This document shows, piece by piece, positions 53,642 to 62,585 of a DNA stretch of 64,000 nucleotides (position 1 is the stretch's first letter; every line of letters starts with the position of its first letter). Under the pieces are notes generated by a model. That model made no database searches, was not told where the DNA came from, and worked only from the letters and a program-made list of their open reading frames with translations. This DNA is from JAFDZV01 sp966128725. GTDB lineage: Bacteria; Bacteroidota; Ignavibacteria; OLB7. Where the stretch lies: positions 41,729 through 105,728 of the forward strand of contig CBHYLN010000002.1 of the NCBI GenBank assembly GCA_966128725.1. Direction: 5' to 3'. Both the position numbers and the translations under genes were made by a program.

Positions 53642-53971
53642 CGCTTCACAATCCGTATGAATGCCCTCCAGGGTAGTGTATTACCCGAACCTAACATTGG
53701 GTGTGCCGAGGGAATTCTCCACAGGACGGATTGTACGCGTGGTCGCTATCATGACAGGCATCGGCGCGTCCGGCGATCAGCGCACTCTCCGTATTCAGCT
53801 CACAAAGAGGCAAGGCCGATGGTGCTCTTCATCCCATATCCGAGTGCCACGCGTCACTGCGTATCGCGAACCAGGATACATCCTATCTTGCTACGTGTTC
53901 CATCATCCCGGTTGACTATCGCGACCGCAACTGTTAATCACCCGTCTCTTCCAGAGAAAGGAACGTAACGT
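53642..53971 (+). other. 330-base leader region, no gene supported
   Basis: Small frames here lack signal or domain features. The segment ahead of the gene has AAAGGA 9 bases before its ATG. It may be an untranslated leader; a TATCTTGC element near 53886 could be a second start site. Confidence 0.45.
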
Positions 53972-55894
53972 ATGTCGAAAGGTGGAGCTGGCAAGGTCTA
54001 CTTCGTGCTGTACCTTGCCGTTATTCTCGAACTGCTGATCATCTTCATCGAACGCGATGAGGCTGAAGAGAACCTGCGCCGGCAGCAGCAGCAAGCGATT
54101 CAGATCGTGCAGACGATCCTTTCGCAGCTGCAGACCGGTGTTGGAGCCACCGGCATTACCGCATCGCCCAAGGACAATATCGTTCTGGATCAGAAGGACC
54201 CGCAGACCATGGTCCGTAACTACACAGTGTATGTTGCGGTTGGTGATCCGAAGGCCTCCAGCATCCAGAAGGGCAAGACCATTCAGGGCGACGACGTCTC
54301 GAAGTTGGAATACATTGTCTCATATCTTCCCAATCCCGACAAGCTTGAAAACGAGCTCGGGGCCGACAGTACGGACATCACCGACGGTGAGGTGATTTTC
54401 CGGGCCGGTCTGGGCAAGGATTACATGGGCTATGAAACGCCTCAGGTCTTTGTAGGCGAGGGCAACGCACCGGTTGGCCCGGATGCCGGAAGCACCTACT
54501 TCCGGTTGAACGATTCGCTTACGAAGGAAATGATGGGCCGCGGCAAGCGCGTCAAGGCATTCAGCGTGAACTTCAAGCCGAATCGCGACGCTGGTTGGTA
54601 CCGCCTGCGGTTCTATTCGGAGACGAACAAGATCCTTGGTGTAACAGGCGAGCCAAAGGATGACGATACCGTGCGTATCGGCAACATCAAGCTCACGGTG
54701 AAGCAGCTTCGGCAGGTGCAGAAGGTGCTTCGCAAGCAGCGCGGTGCCGATGGCTCCACCAGCCAGGTGGAGAAGTACATCGAACAGCTCCTTACCGCCG
54801 ACGCCTACAAGAAACTGGCCGAGAACCAGGCATATACATCGTTCGACGTCCACGTTGTGCGGCCGGATCTTCCGCCGCCGGCCGATCCATTCGCGGCGAT
54901 TGCATCGCCTCGCGATACGATATACTGGCTGGATGCCGCTCCGTTCAGCGTGCAGGTAACGCTTGGTCCCAAGGATGCCACGGGCAAGGGGGTAAGCGGC
55001 GCGGATATCGCGGTGGTTGATCAGGCTCGTAACCTGTATGTGGCAACCGTGGCCAAGCCAAGCCTGGGCACCAATACGCTTACGGCAACCTCGTCCAACG
55101 GCGGCAAGCGTGCCATCGACGAGAAGTACCTGGTGGTGGAGAAGCCGTTGTTGCGCGCGGCCAAGTTCAAGGAAGGTCAGCAGGTCACCACGGGCATCGA
55201 TGCCTGGCGCGGTCTGGCTGCGGTGTACGGCATGCCGTACGATCCTTCGAGCGAGTGGGCCAACCCGACAATCCCGGCCGATCACTATCAGACGATCGTT
55301 CGTATCAAGGGCGTCGAGGTGCTCAACCGTCCGGGTGTGAGCTTCAAGAACCTCTCGGCCGATCAGTTGAAGCAGCTTGTGATTCCCGACGGCACCAAGC
55401 CGGACGAAATCGTGACGCGCGTGTTCTGGAAGCCGGGCGGTACGCCTGATTCCACCAAGTGGGTGCTGCTGATCGCCAATCAGGAAGGGTTGGGGCAGGT
55501 GATCGCGCTGGAGAAGCGCAAGATGAAGGTTGGCTATCGCAGCCCTGAGCTTTCGGCCGAACAGTATGACTTCGTGGCTCAGTTCAACCCGAAGAAGAAG
55601 GACTTCACATCGGCACAGTTCCGTGCAAGCCAGAAGATTGGCGCAGCCGAGAACGGGGTGAACGTGACAGCCACGTGCGCCGAGTGCGCGCAATACGGCC
55701 TGGATGTGTATGTCAACCAGGTGGACGATATGAACTATACGCTCACGATGAAGGCCCCGTCGGACTTCAACAAGCTTCTGCGTGCACCAGAGCTGAAGGC
55801 CCCGAAGCGGTTCGACATCGACATTCAAATGCAAGGGCGTGGCGATCCGAAGACCGAAGGAATGAGCATTACGCTCCAGGTCTCGCCGCGCTAG
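53972..55894 (+). CDS. GldM/PorM-like inner-membrane/periplasmic protein
   Basis: The 640-residue protein has one N-terminal TM helix (VYFVLYLAVILELLIIF, residues 9-25) followed by a coiled coil and then a long periplasmic part made of Ig-like beta domains (about residues 55-640). This layout, and a Lys/Glu-rich helix right after the TM, matches GldM/PorM, the T9SS trans-periplasmic shaft. Residue-level similarity is weak, so I hold the name loosely. GldL and GldN are not adjacent, whereas two outer-membrane-type proteins and a VWA-OmpA protein follow. AAAGGA 9 bases upstream fixes the start. Confidence 0.45.
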   Translation: MSKGGAGKVYFVLYLAVILELLIIFIERDEAEENLRRQQQQAIQIVQTILSQLQTGVGATGITASPKDNIVLDQKDPQTMVRNYTVYVAVGDPKASSIQKGKTIQGDDVSKLEYIVSYLPNPDKLENELGADSTDITDGEVIFRAGLGKDYMGYETPQVFVGEGNAPVGPDAGSTYFRLNDSLTKEMMGRGKRVKAFSVNFKPNRDAGWYRLRFYSETNKILGVTGEPKDDDTVRIGNIKLTVKQLRQVQKVLRKQRGADGSTSQVEKYIEQLLTADAYKKLAENQAYTSFDVHVVRPDLPPPADPFAAIASPRDTIYWLDAAPFSVQVTLGPKDATGKGVSGADIAVVDQARNLYVATVAKPSLGTNTLTATSSNGGKRAIDEKYLVVEKPLLRAAKFKEGQQVTTGIDAWRGLAAVYGMPYDPSSEWANPTIPADHYQTIVRIKGVEVLNRPGVSFKNLSADQLKQLVIPDGTKPDEIVTRVFWKPGGTPDSTKWVLLIANQEGLGQVIALEKRKMKVGYRSPELSAEQYDFVAQFNPKKKDFTSAQFRASQKIGAAENGVNVTATCAECAQYGLDVYVNQVDDMNYTLTMKAPSDFNKLLRAPELKAPKRFDIDIQMQGRGDPKTEGMSITLQVSPR

Positions 55895-56206
55895 ACGGAA
55901 CCGCGAAGGCTGAGCACGCCAGCCATCCCCGGGGAGCAATACCCGGAGATGGCTGGCGAAAGTCGACGATGCCGAGTACGAACCCCAACTTGGTGTCGGG
56001 GCAACAGGTAAGAACCGTTGGATCAGCGATCTAGGTTGGTGCTTGTCGTGATGATCACAACGGCCCCGTTGGGCGGCTTGGAATACCCAGGCAGGCTGTA
56101 ACAAAGCGCTTCGGCGAAACCAAGCCGTTTCCTATGTTGCCGCTCGGCAGCGTCCAGTATTGAAGGTGTCTATCTCTCGTTACTCTAAACACACGGATTT
56201 AACCTC
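55895..56206. other. 312-base intergenic region with large hairpin
   Basis: Apart from the hairpin at 55918-55957, the region has no gene. It ends with an AT-richer stretch before the next ATG, suitable for a promoter, and so these two genes may not be in one transcript. Confidence 0.55.
55918..55957 (+). terminator. Hairpin after GldM-like gene, no U-tract
   Basis: GCCAGCCAT and ATGGCTGGC pair perfectly (9 bp), with an inner CCGGG/CCCGG stem. The next T-run is absent. Confidence 0.5.
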
Positions 56207-58000
56207 ATGAGGATCCACATCGCCCGGTTGGTGAAATGCGTGACGCTTCTCAGTCTCTGGGGAATCGTCATCTTTCCCTCCACTCCTCTCCGTGCTGAGC
56301 CCGATACGAACAAGACGAAGCAGCGCCTGAGCCGTTCGTTGGCGAACTTGGCGCGCACCGTCGACGAGATCAAGTGGTCGAATGTTACGATCTATCGGGT
56401 ACAGGATGAATACAAGCAGCGTTTGATCCAGCCGCAGTTGGCTGCGGCCTCCAAGGATAGTGGCCAGATCGAGCTTCATTACGTTGATATTTTCATCGAC
56501 GGTACCGAAGCTCCAAACCTGTACCAGACGGCAATGCGCATTGTTGCGTCGCCGCGCAATCAGAAGCCGGAAGTGTTCCGCCAGAAGGTCGCCGACGCCT
56601 ACGGGAAGGCGCCGGAGGACGTTGACGATCAGGTGGCCGAGCAGGTGCTGAACCTGGCCGTGAAGATCATGAACTTCCGGAAGAATATTCCGAAGGACTA
56701 CTTCCTGATTACCAATCGCGATCAGCAGCAGCCAATGTTGATGGCGCTGATCGGCATCGAGGATCTGCCCGGCGGCGGCTTTGTGGTAAAGGGTAGCCCC
56801 ACGGCCGGCATCGATCTGTTCGACAACCTGAAGAGCTCCGATGCCACGCTGTATGAGGATCTCCGCGAGGGGATCATAAGCCAGACGCCGAGCCTGAAGA
56901 ATCAGATGTTTCTGCTGCGCGATCTCAGCGAGATTGTGCTGGCCCCGCAGACCATGGGCCGCACGAAGTATCTCGACGAGGAGAAGTACGGCCACATCCT
57001 GCTGAGCGTAAGCCAGGGTCGCCCGCTTCGCCAGGCGGATTCCAACCGTATCCTTGCCGCCAATCTCCCCAGCGATCCCACGCTTCCCGAGCGTGGCGGC
57101 GCCGCCATCCCGAACGGATTCGAGACGCAGTACGTGGTGTCGGTTGGCACCGATGTGATCGCCTCGTTCGTGGCATACAAGACCACCCCGGACACGTTGC
57201 CGATCCCCGAGCCGGATTGGGGCGTGGAGCTTCGTGGCGGTTTCGACGAAATCAACTACCCGTCGATCTGGGGCGGGCGCACAACGCTGAACGCAATCCT
57301 CGAGAACATCAAGATCGGGGCGGTGCTTCCGCACCTGCGCTTTGGCGACAGCACCATCGGGACAAGCGGATTTGGCGACAACCACCAGAAGATCATCGGT
57401 GGTTACGGCCTGGCAGTGTCGGGCGATTTCACGGCCCCGCTGCTGGCCAACTCTGGCCTGTTCAACTTCTTCGCGACGTACTCGTTTGGCGAGGCCAACG
57501 CGAACGCAATTCAGCTGTTCGATTCGACCAGCACGTTTAACGAAAGCGGCTACGTTATTCGCTATGCCGCGCAGTTGTACTACTCTTTCGGTTTCTATGC
57601 CGATGATGCGGCACGGCACCTGTTCCGACTGAAGATCGGCGGCACCGCATATGGCGTTGACTACTACACGCGCCATTATGATGCGGATGCCGTGGTAACC
57701 GGCACGGAGGAGCGCCCAACGATTCTCGTGAAGGATCATTCAGAGAGCGTTGGCGGTATCTCAGGGAAGATCGAATACATGAAGACCGGGCAGTACATCC
57801 CCTGGGGTGCCGGCCTGCAGTATTTCGACCAGTCGATTCTCTCGGACATCTGGATTCAGTTCGCGGTAACTCCGAGCCTGGATCTGAAGTTCGCGGGCAA
57901 GTACTTCGCCGTACTCAACCCGAAGAGCCGCCTGGAAACGCACCCGTGGGAGAACACTTCGTTGGTGGTTCCGTCGGTCAGTGTGAAGTACCATTTCTGA
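56207..58000 (+). CDS. Outer-membrane beta-barrel protein, unassigned
   Basis: The 597-residue exported protein has a signal peptide (LLSLWGIVIFPSTPLRA), an alpha-helical N-terminal domain of about 110 residues (KQRLSRSLANLARTVDEIKW...), a mixed domain to about 340, and a C-terminal region rich in alternating hydrophobic strands (GVELRGGFDEINY ... FTAPLLANSGLFNFFATYSF) ending VSVKYHF, a typical outer-membrane barrel C-terminus with terminal Phe. No named family is recognised. The following gene has a similar layout, so the pair may be an outer-membrane complex with the GldM-like protein. Its 312-base separation from that gene weakens operon inference. Confidence 0.6.
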   Translation: MRIHIARLVKCVTLLSLWGIVIFPSTPLRAEPDTNKTKQRLSRSLANLARTVDEIKWSNVTIYRVQDEYKQRLIQPQLAAASKDSGQIELHYVDIFIDGTEAPNLYQTAMRIVASPRNQKPEVFRQKVADAYGKAPEDVDDQVAEQVLNLAVKIMNFRKNIPKDYFLITNRDQQQPMLMALIGIEDLPGGGFVVKGSPTAGIDLFDNLKSSDATLYEDLREGIISQTPSLKNQMFLLRDLSEIVLAPQTMGRTKYLDEEKYGHILLSVSQGRPLRQADSNRILAANLPSDPTLPERGGAAIPNGFETQYVVSVGTDVIASFVAYKTTPDTLPIPEPDWGVELRGGFDEINYPSIWGGRTTLNAILENIKIGAVLPHLRFGDSTIGTSGFGDNHQKIIGGYGLAVSGDFTAPLLANSGLFNFFATYSFGEANANAIQLFDSTSTFNESGYVIRYAAQLYYSFGFYADDAARHLFRLKIGGTAYGVDYYTRHYDADAVVTGTEERPTILVKDHSESVGGISGKIEYMKTGQYIPWGAGLQYFDQSILSDIWIQFAVTPSLDLKFAGKYFAVLNPKSRLETHPWENTSLVVPSVSVKYHF

Positions 58001-58116
58001 GTCGCGTACGTCGCGCGGGGCATGTCGGCATTGGCCGCATGCCCCGCGTGCCTGTGCAAAGAATCTCGGTTCCGCTCATCGAAACGCATACTATTACAGC
58101 CAAGGATAGAACACGA

Positions 58117-59562
58117 ATGAGAAAGCTCACGCTGATCGCAACAGCGGTCGTGCTTATCGCCCTAAGCTTCCACGCCGTCCCTGCCGCGGCTCAGAGTGGT
58201 ACTCCTCCATCGTTGAAGGATATCGAGGCGATGATCGAAAACGCCACGACGATCGATCCGGAGATCGAGCGCTACTTGCCGCGTTGGAAGGTGCTGGAGC
58301 CGGATCTCAAGATCAAGCTGGCGCATTATTTCAACCTCGAGGGTGTTCCGGTAAAGGAAACCGACTCGATGGTGGTGACCGCCACATTCCAGAAGCCCGG
58401 CACCGAACAGGAACTTCTTTCGCTTCGTGTTGGGGCACGTGCCGTGTTGAGCGGCACACAGAAGATCCGATCTGATCTGGGCGAGGCGCTGTATGGCCGC
58501 CTGAAGGAGCGCAACTACGCGCATTTGGTGATCGAGCCGGCAACGCCGTTTGCCGCGCCAACCCCGGAGCGCATCGGCTACGTGATGCAGCCGGGAACCG
58601 CCAAGCAGTTCATCGCCGCTTCGGCATATCGTCAGGTAGTGTTGATCGGTTCCACCGGCGCACGCCTGGAGCACTGGATCGGCAACGACGAAATCGGATA
58701 TCACTTCTGGTCATCCGGCCAGGCAAAGGGGCTGATCACCTATCCGGTGATTCCTCTGGATAACGCCGAGCTTCGCTCGAAGGGTGTTCCGGACATCCTC
58801 ACCGTGCAGATCGGCGCCGCGTATCGCCTGAAGTTCGGGCAGTCCGGCGACGACTTCCTGGGCGGCGTTATCTCGCCGCGCAAGCTGAACGGCTCGTTGG
58901 GCGCGAAGGCCGTCGCCAAGGTCGACTACCGTCTGCCGCAGCTCAACGACGTTGGCTTCAACCTCAGCGCCGAAGTTCCATTCGGCAAGCTGGAGCCGGA
59001 GGCAGCCTTTGTTACCGATGGTTCGATTGCCACAACGCTCGAGCCGGGCGGCCGTTCCAACCGCGATACCTTCGAGGTTGCATATTTCCTCCGCACCGTT
59101 GCTCAGGGAACGGTGTTCTGGGAAACCTGGCTCAATGACTACGAACACTTCTTCCGCATCAGCCTGGGCGCCTCGTATCAGGAGTTTGCCCGCGGCGTTC
59201 TGGCGCTTCGCGAAAAGCGTGGCGACGTGACCAGCCCGTTTGTCAGGTGGAATCGGGCAACCGATCCCAACGGCTATCCGGAGGGTGTGATCTATGATGG
59301 CCTCAGCCATCCAAGCGAGGTGCAGGACTGGCTTGTGGCGAAGGTGGAATACCTGAACCAGTCGGGCTTCCCCTTTGGTATGACCGCCCAGCTCGCAAAC
59401 CGGAATCTGTTGCTGTCCGGCTACATTCCGGTGATTCCGAACTGGTTGTTCGTGGAGGCGAAGTATTCCACGCCGATTCTGCGCGATGCGCCGGCGCCGT
59501 GGGAGCAGCGTTCGTTCTTCATGATCTCGCCGATCCTTCGATTCAAGATCGGCAGCAACTAA
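58117..59562 (+). CDS. Outer-membrane beta-barrel-type protein, unassigned
   Basis: The product has 481 residues from ATG 58117, with AAGGA about 10 bases upstream. A clear signal peptide (LIATAVVLIALSFHAVPAAAQ) precedes a helical/mixed N-terminal half and a C-terminal half of amphipathic strands such as VGFNLSAEVPFGKLEPEAAF and FFRISLGASYQEFARGVLALR. The last residues, SPILRFKIGSN, are compatible with a barrel strand but lack the terminal aromatic. I do not recognise a family. It lies 116 bases after the 597-residue protein. The reading frame is open far upstream, which I disregard. Confidence 0.55.
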   Translation: MRKLTLIATAVVLIALSFHAVPAAAQSGTPPSLKDIEAMIENATTIDPEIERYLPRWKVLEPDLKIKLAHYFNLEGVPVKETDSMVVTATFQKPGTEQELLSLRVGARAVLSGTQKIRSDLGEALYGRLKERNYAHLVIEPATPFAAPTPERIGYVMQPGTAKQFIAASAYRQVVLIGSTGARLEHWIGNDEIGYHFWSSGQAKGLITYPVIPLDNAELRSKGVPDILTVQIGAAYRLKFGQSGDDFLGGVISPRKLNGSLGAKAVAKVDYRLPQLNDVGFNLSAEVPFGKLEPEAAFVTDGSIATTLEPGGRSNRDTFEVAYFLRTVAQGTVFWETWLNDYEHFFRISLGASYQEFARGVLALREKRGDVTSPFVRWNRATDPNGYPEGVIYDGLSHPSEVQDWLVAKVEYLNQSGFPFGMTAQLANRNLLLSGYIPVIPNWLFVEAKYSTPILRDAPAPWEQRSFFMISPILRFKIGSN

Positions 59563-59631
59563 CCGCGAATCCGGGTGCTGCGTTTTACCGGAACGTTACA
59601 GCGCCTTAAAAGTGAAACAATAGCGGAGTTT

Positions 59632-59691
59632 ACGGGTCTCTGTTCTGTAGCCGACTGCGTATTGATTACCAGGCTCAGCTCAGAGACCCGT
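59632..59691. other. 11 bp inverted repeat, 38-base loop, in VWA-OmpA leader
   Basis: ACGGGTCTCTG (59632-59642) and CAGAGACCCGT (59681-59691) are perfect complements. It lies between the previous stop and the VWA-OmpA start, about 120 bases upstream of the latter; it could be a terminator with a long loop or a leader structure. Confidence 0.45.
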
Positions 59692-59809
59692 CTGCTTCGA
59701 ACTATTGTGTGTTGAGAGAAGTACTCCGGTAACGACCGTATGCGCCGAGGTCCGTTCCCGACCCCATGCCAAACGTGCATGAGGGCTTCTACTACCGGCG
59801 CGCCGTCCC

Positions 59810-61165
59810 ATGGTCGATCAATTCGGCTCACCTAACCGTGTAACCCTCCGCGTGCTCGCGCTAATTCTGGCGTGCCTGATCTGTGCGCCCTTTCTCATTC
59901 ACGCGCAGGGCGCGGCCGATAGTTCGCAGGTTCGCTCGCGGCTTGGGCTTACATCGCTCAGTCTCCGCGATTCATCGCTGCATGTCACCGTCCGCAACAT
60001 CGATATCACGCGATTCCCGCTTATAAGCATCGTGTTCGATGTCTTCGATACGGCGAACGTGCCGATAGCCGGGATCGAAAAAAGCGACATTGCGATCGCC
60101 GAAAACGGAAAGCCGCAGGATATCGTGTCGCTCTCGACCATCACAAGCGCCAACCGCGTCCCGATCGACTTCGTGTTCCTGATTGATCAGACCGGGAGTA
60201 TGGGCAGCAAGATCGAGGCGGTGAAGCAGAACATCGATGACTTTACAACACGGCTTGCCTCGAAGGGGATCGACTATCGCCTTGGCATGATCGCGTTCGA
60301 CGATAACGTGGCCGAACGCCACTGGCTTACCGAGGATATCAACCAGTTCAAGTCGTGGGTGGGCGCGCTGGAAGCTCGTGGCGGCGGCGATGTAAAGGAG
60401 AACGCCCTGGAAGCGTTGCGCGCGGCAACCGGCATGAACTTCCGTTCCAGCGCCAATCGGTGCGTGGTGCTGGTTACCGATGCCCCCTACCACCAGTATG
60501 GCGAGCACGGGTACGGGCGCACCATGTATACAACGATGACGGCCACGTCGATGCTGAGCCGGTACGACATCCGCTCCTTCTGCATCGTGCCGCCAACCAT
60601 CGTGGGCTACAAGGTAATTGCCGACGGAACCGACGGCCAGGTGTTCGACATCGCCCAGCCCTTCTCGGAGATCCTGAATCGCTTCGTATCGACGATGACG
60701 TCGTTGCACACGGCAACGTATCGTTCGTCGTCCGATCTGATCCCCGACTCCATCAAGGTGGAGCTGCGCGTGCCGGGGCTGAACATCGTCTCGCGCCGCG
60801 CATTCTCGGTGCTGGAAGTGGGGCGAAAGCTTGTGGTGGATAACATCCAGTTCGCTACCAACCAGTACACGATCGAGCCGGTTTCGCAGCAGGGGTTGGA
60901 TTACCTGGTCCGGTTGATGAAGGCGCGCCCCTCGCTGAAACTCCGCATCGAAGGGTTTACCGACAACGTTGGCGATCATCAGCGCAATATGATGCTCTCC
61001 AACCAGCGCGCCGAGGCCGTAAAGCAGTACATGGTGCAGCGTGGCATTCAAGGCCCCAGGCTGTACACGATCGGCTATGGTGAAACCCGCCCCACGGCGA
61101 CCAACGATACCGAGGAAGGGCGGCGGTTGAATCGCCGTACCGAGTTCATCATCATGCAGAAGTAA
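59810..61165 (+). CDS. VWA- and OmpA-domain envelope protein
   Basis: The 451-residue exported protein has a signal peptide (ALILACLICAPFLIHAQ). A VWA domain follows, with MIDAS-type DQTGSMGSKI (about residues 126-135) where the standard DxSxS is DxTxS, and the later Thr/Asp sites in VLVTDAPYHQ. The C-terminal 110 residues are an OmpA peptidoglycan-binding domain (KLRIEGFTDNVGDHQRNMMLSNQRAEAV ... RRLNRRTEFIIM). It would sit in the periplasm anchored to the wall and hold a protein partner by the VWA domain. Such partners are unknown. Position after two barrels suggests it fixes that complex. Confidence 0.85.
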   Translation: MVDQFGSPNRVTLRVLALILACLICAPFLIHAQGAADSSQVRSRLGLTSLSLRDSSLHVTVRNIDITRFPLISIVFDVFDTANVPIAGIEKSDIAIAENGKPQDIVSLSTITSANRVPIDFVFLIDQTGSMGSKIEAVKQNIDDFTTRLASKGIDYRLGMIAFDDNVAERHWLTEDINQFKSWVGALEARGGGDVKENALEALRAATGMNFRSSANRCVVLVTDAPYHQYGEHGYGRTMYTTMTATSMLSRYDIRSFCIVPPTIVGYKVIADGTDGQVFDIAQPFSEILNRFVSTMTSLHTATYRSSSDLIPDSIKVELRVPGLNIVSRRAFSVLEVGRKLVVDNIQFATNQYTIEPVSQQGLDYLVRLMKARPSLKLRIEGFTDNVGDHQRNMMLSNQRAEAVKQYMVQRGIQGPRLYTIGYGETRPTATNDTEEGRRLNRRTEFIIMQK

Positions 61166-61208
61166 GGCCGGCGGGCAACCGCGCTCGTACCTCTTTGAGC
61201 ATTACCAA

Positions 61209-61240
61209 ACAGGGGCCTGGCAGTATCGCCAGGCCCCTGT
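61209..61240. terminator. Perfect 13 bp hairpin between convergent genes
   Basis: ACAGGGGCCTGGC and GCCAGGCCCCTGT pair perfectly around AGTATC. It lies 43 bases after the VWA-OmpA stop and before the convergent BNR gene's stop. No long U-tract on either strand. Confidence 0.6.
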
Positions 61241-61305
61241 ATAGTTACTGGGTGCACGCCACCAACCACTCGGATCCTCGGGGCCATCATGCCCGAAGCT
61301 CATCG

Positions 61306-62400
61306 TTATTCCTGCGTGGCGAAGCGAACCGAGTAGATTGGCGGCAGGTAGTTCGCCGCCGCTGCCCAATGGTCGCCACGATCTTCCGAGATAAACAGAT
61401 TGCCCGTTGTGGATCCGAACGCCAGTGTTGAGCCGGTGATGTCCAGACCGTGCCGATAGACGACGTCGAAGCATCCCTGCTGCGGAAGCCCGTTGCGCAG
61501 ATCGGTCCACGTTGCGCCGCCGTCTTCCGTTCGGCAGACACAGAGGCCGCCATCCAGCGCCATCCGTTGGCCATCGCTGTGTGCCGGCACAACCCAGGCC
61601 GTTCCGGGGTTGGCCTCGTCCACCGCGATGGTAAATCCGAAGTGCGCGGTCTGTCCCTCGGCCGATACAATGTTCCACTGCCGGGCGCCATCGGTGCTGT
61701 TGAAGATGCCGCAGTGGTTCTGCTGCCACAGATAGTCGGGGTTGGAGGGGGCGGCCACCAGAAGATGCGGATCGTGACCAACCTCGCTTTCGGGGTCTGG
61801 AAGGAACTCGGCACGCAGCCCCTTGTTCAGCGGATGCCATGTGGCGCCGTCGTCCACGGTCTCGAACACGCCGGCGCAACTGATGCCCACGAGCACGCGT
61901 TTGCTGTCGCGGGGATCAACCACGATGGAGTGGATGCCCGCATAGTCGCGGCCGCCGCCAAACCAGCCATCCTTGCGCGACGGGTGATCCCATAACGCTT
62001 CAACCAGCGTGAACGTGGCGCCGCCGTCATCCGAGCGGAACAACCCGCCCGGCTCGGTGCCGATGTAGAACCTTCCGGGCTGATCGGCGCCTCCAGGTGC
62101 CATCGACCATTGATACCGCAGTGTTGCGGCCACACCATCCTTCACTTCGGCGCCTTCGGGATACTTCGGCGCGACAACCTCCTCCCACGTGGCGCCCCAA
62201 TCCCGCGAGCGGTGCAGCTTCTGTCCCCAATGCCCGTGGTCAATCGCGGCCCATAACATGCCGGACGCCGGATCGTGCATGCTGTAGGAAACCGGTTGCC
62301 CCGCGAAGGCTTGTGAAGCAGGTTTCCAGCCGTCGGCGGTCCGTTCGAATGTCACCAATCCCTTGCGAGTTCCAAGTAGCAACCTGTTGTGAGAAGTCAT
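61306..62400 (-). CDS. BNR/WD40-type beta-propeller protein (sialidase-like)
   Basis: The product has 364 residues from ATG 62400, with AGGAG 7 bases upstream; the longer frame to 62823 is unsupported. It opens SHNRLLLGTRKGLVTFER and has several BNR-type repeats (LHRSRDWGATWEEV, LFRSDDGGATFTLV, VFETVDDGATWHPL, VCRTEDGGATWTDL, LFISEDRGDHWAAA). There is no signal peptide, so it is probably cytoplasmic or released otherwise. Such propellers occur in glycosidase-like and exo-sialidase-like proteins, but most bacterial ones have unknown substrate. No catalytic Arg triad of true sialidases can be identified. Confidence 0.8.
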   Translation of the reverse strand: MTSHNRLLLGTRKGLVTFERTADGWKPASQAFAGQPVSYSMHDPASGMLWAAIDHGHWGQKLHRSRDWGATWEEVVAPKYPEGAEVKDGVAATLRYQWSMAPGGADQPGRFYIGTEPGGLFRSDDGGATFTLVEALWDHPSRKDGWFGGGRDYAGIHSIVVDPRDSKRVLVGISCAGVFETVDDGATWHPLNKGLRAEFLPDPESEVGHDPHLLVAAPSNPDYLWQQNHCGIFNSTDGARQWNIVSAEGQTAHFGFTIAVDEANPGTAWVVPAHSDGQRMALDGGLCVCRTEDGGATWTDLRNGLPQQGCFDVVYRHGLDITGSTLAFGSTTGNLFISEDRGDHWAAAANYLPPIYSVRFATQE

Positions 62401-62585
62401 CGATGGCTCCTGTAGGCAATGTTGTTGATTGCGGAATATCGTGTGTACGAGAGGGGGGGAAGATGCCGAACGGAGGACGGCTAATCGCTGAACGTCAACG
62501 ATCGGCCGCGCGGCCATCCCATCCGGTAAGGGCCGCTGGCGTGGCAACGGTCCATTGCGGGCGCCTGGTTTTGTGGCCTGGTGCG

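Noticed and set aside
53612..53968. 118-residue frame in the leader of the GldM-like gene
   Set aside because: It has no signal, domain or plausible start; the region better fits an untranslated leader with a promoter.
54320..56104. 594-residue minus-strand frame antisense to the GldM-like gene
   Set aside because: No signal peptide, no domain, and the plus strand has a signal/TM-containing gene with a good binding site.
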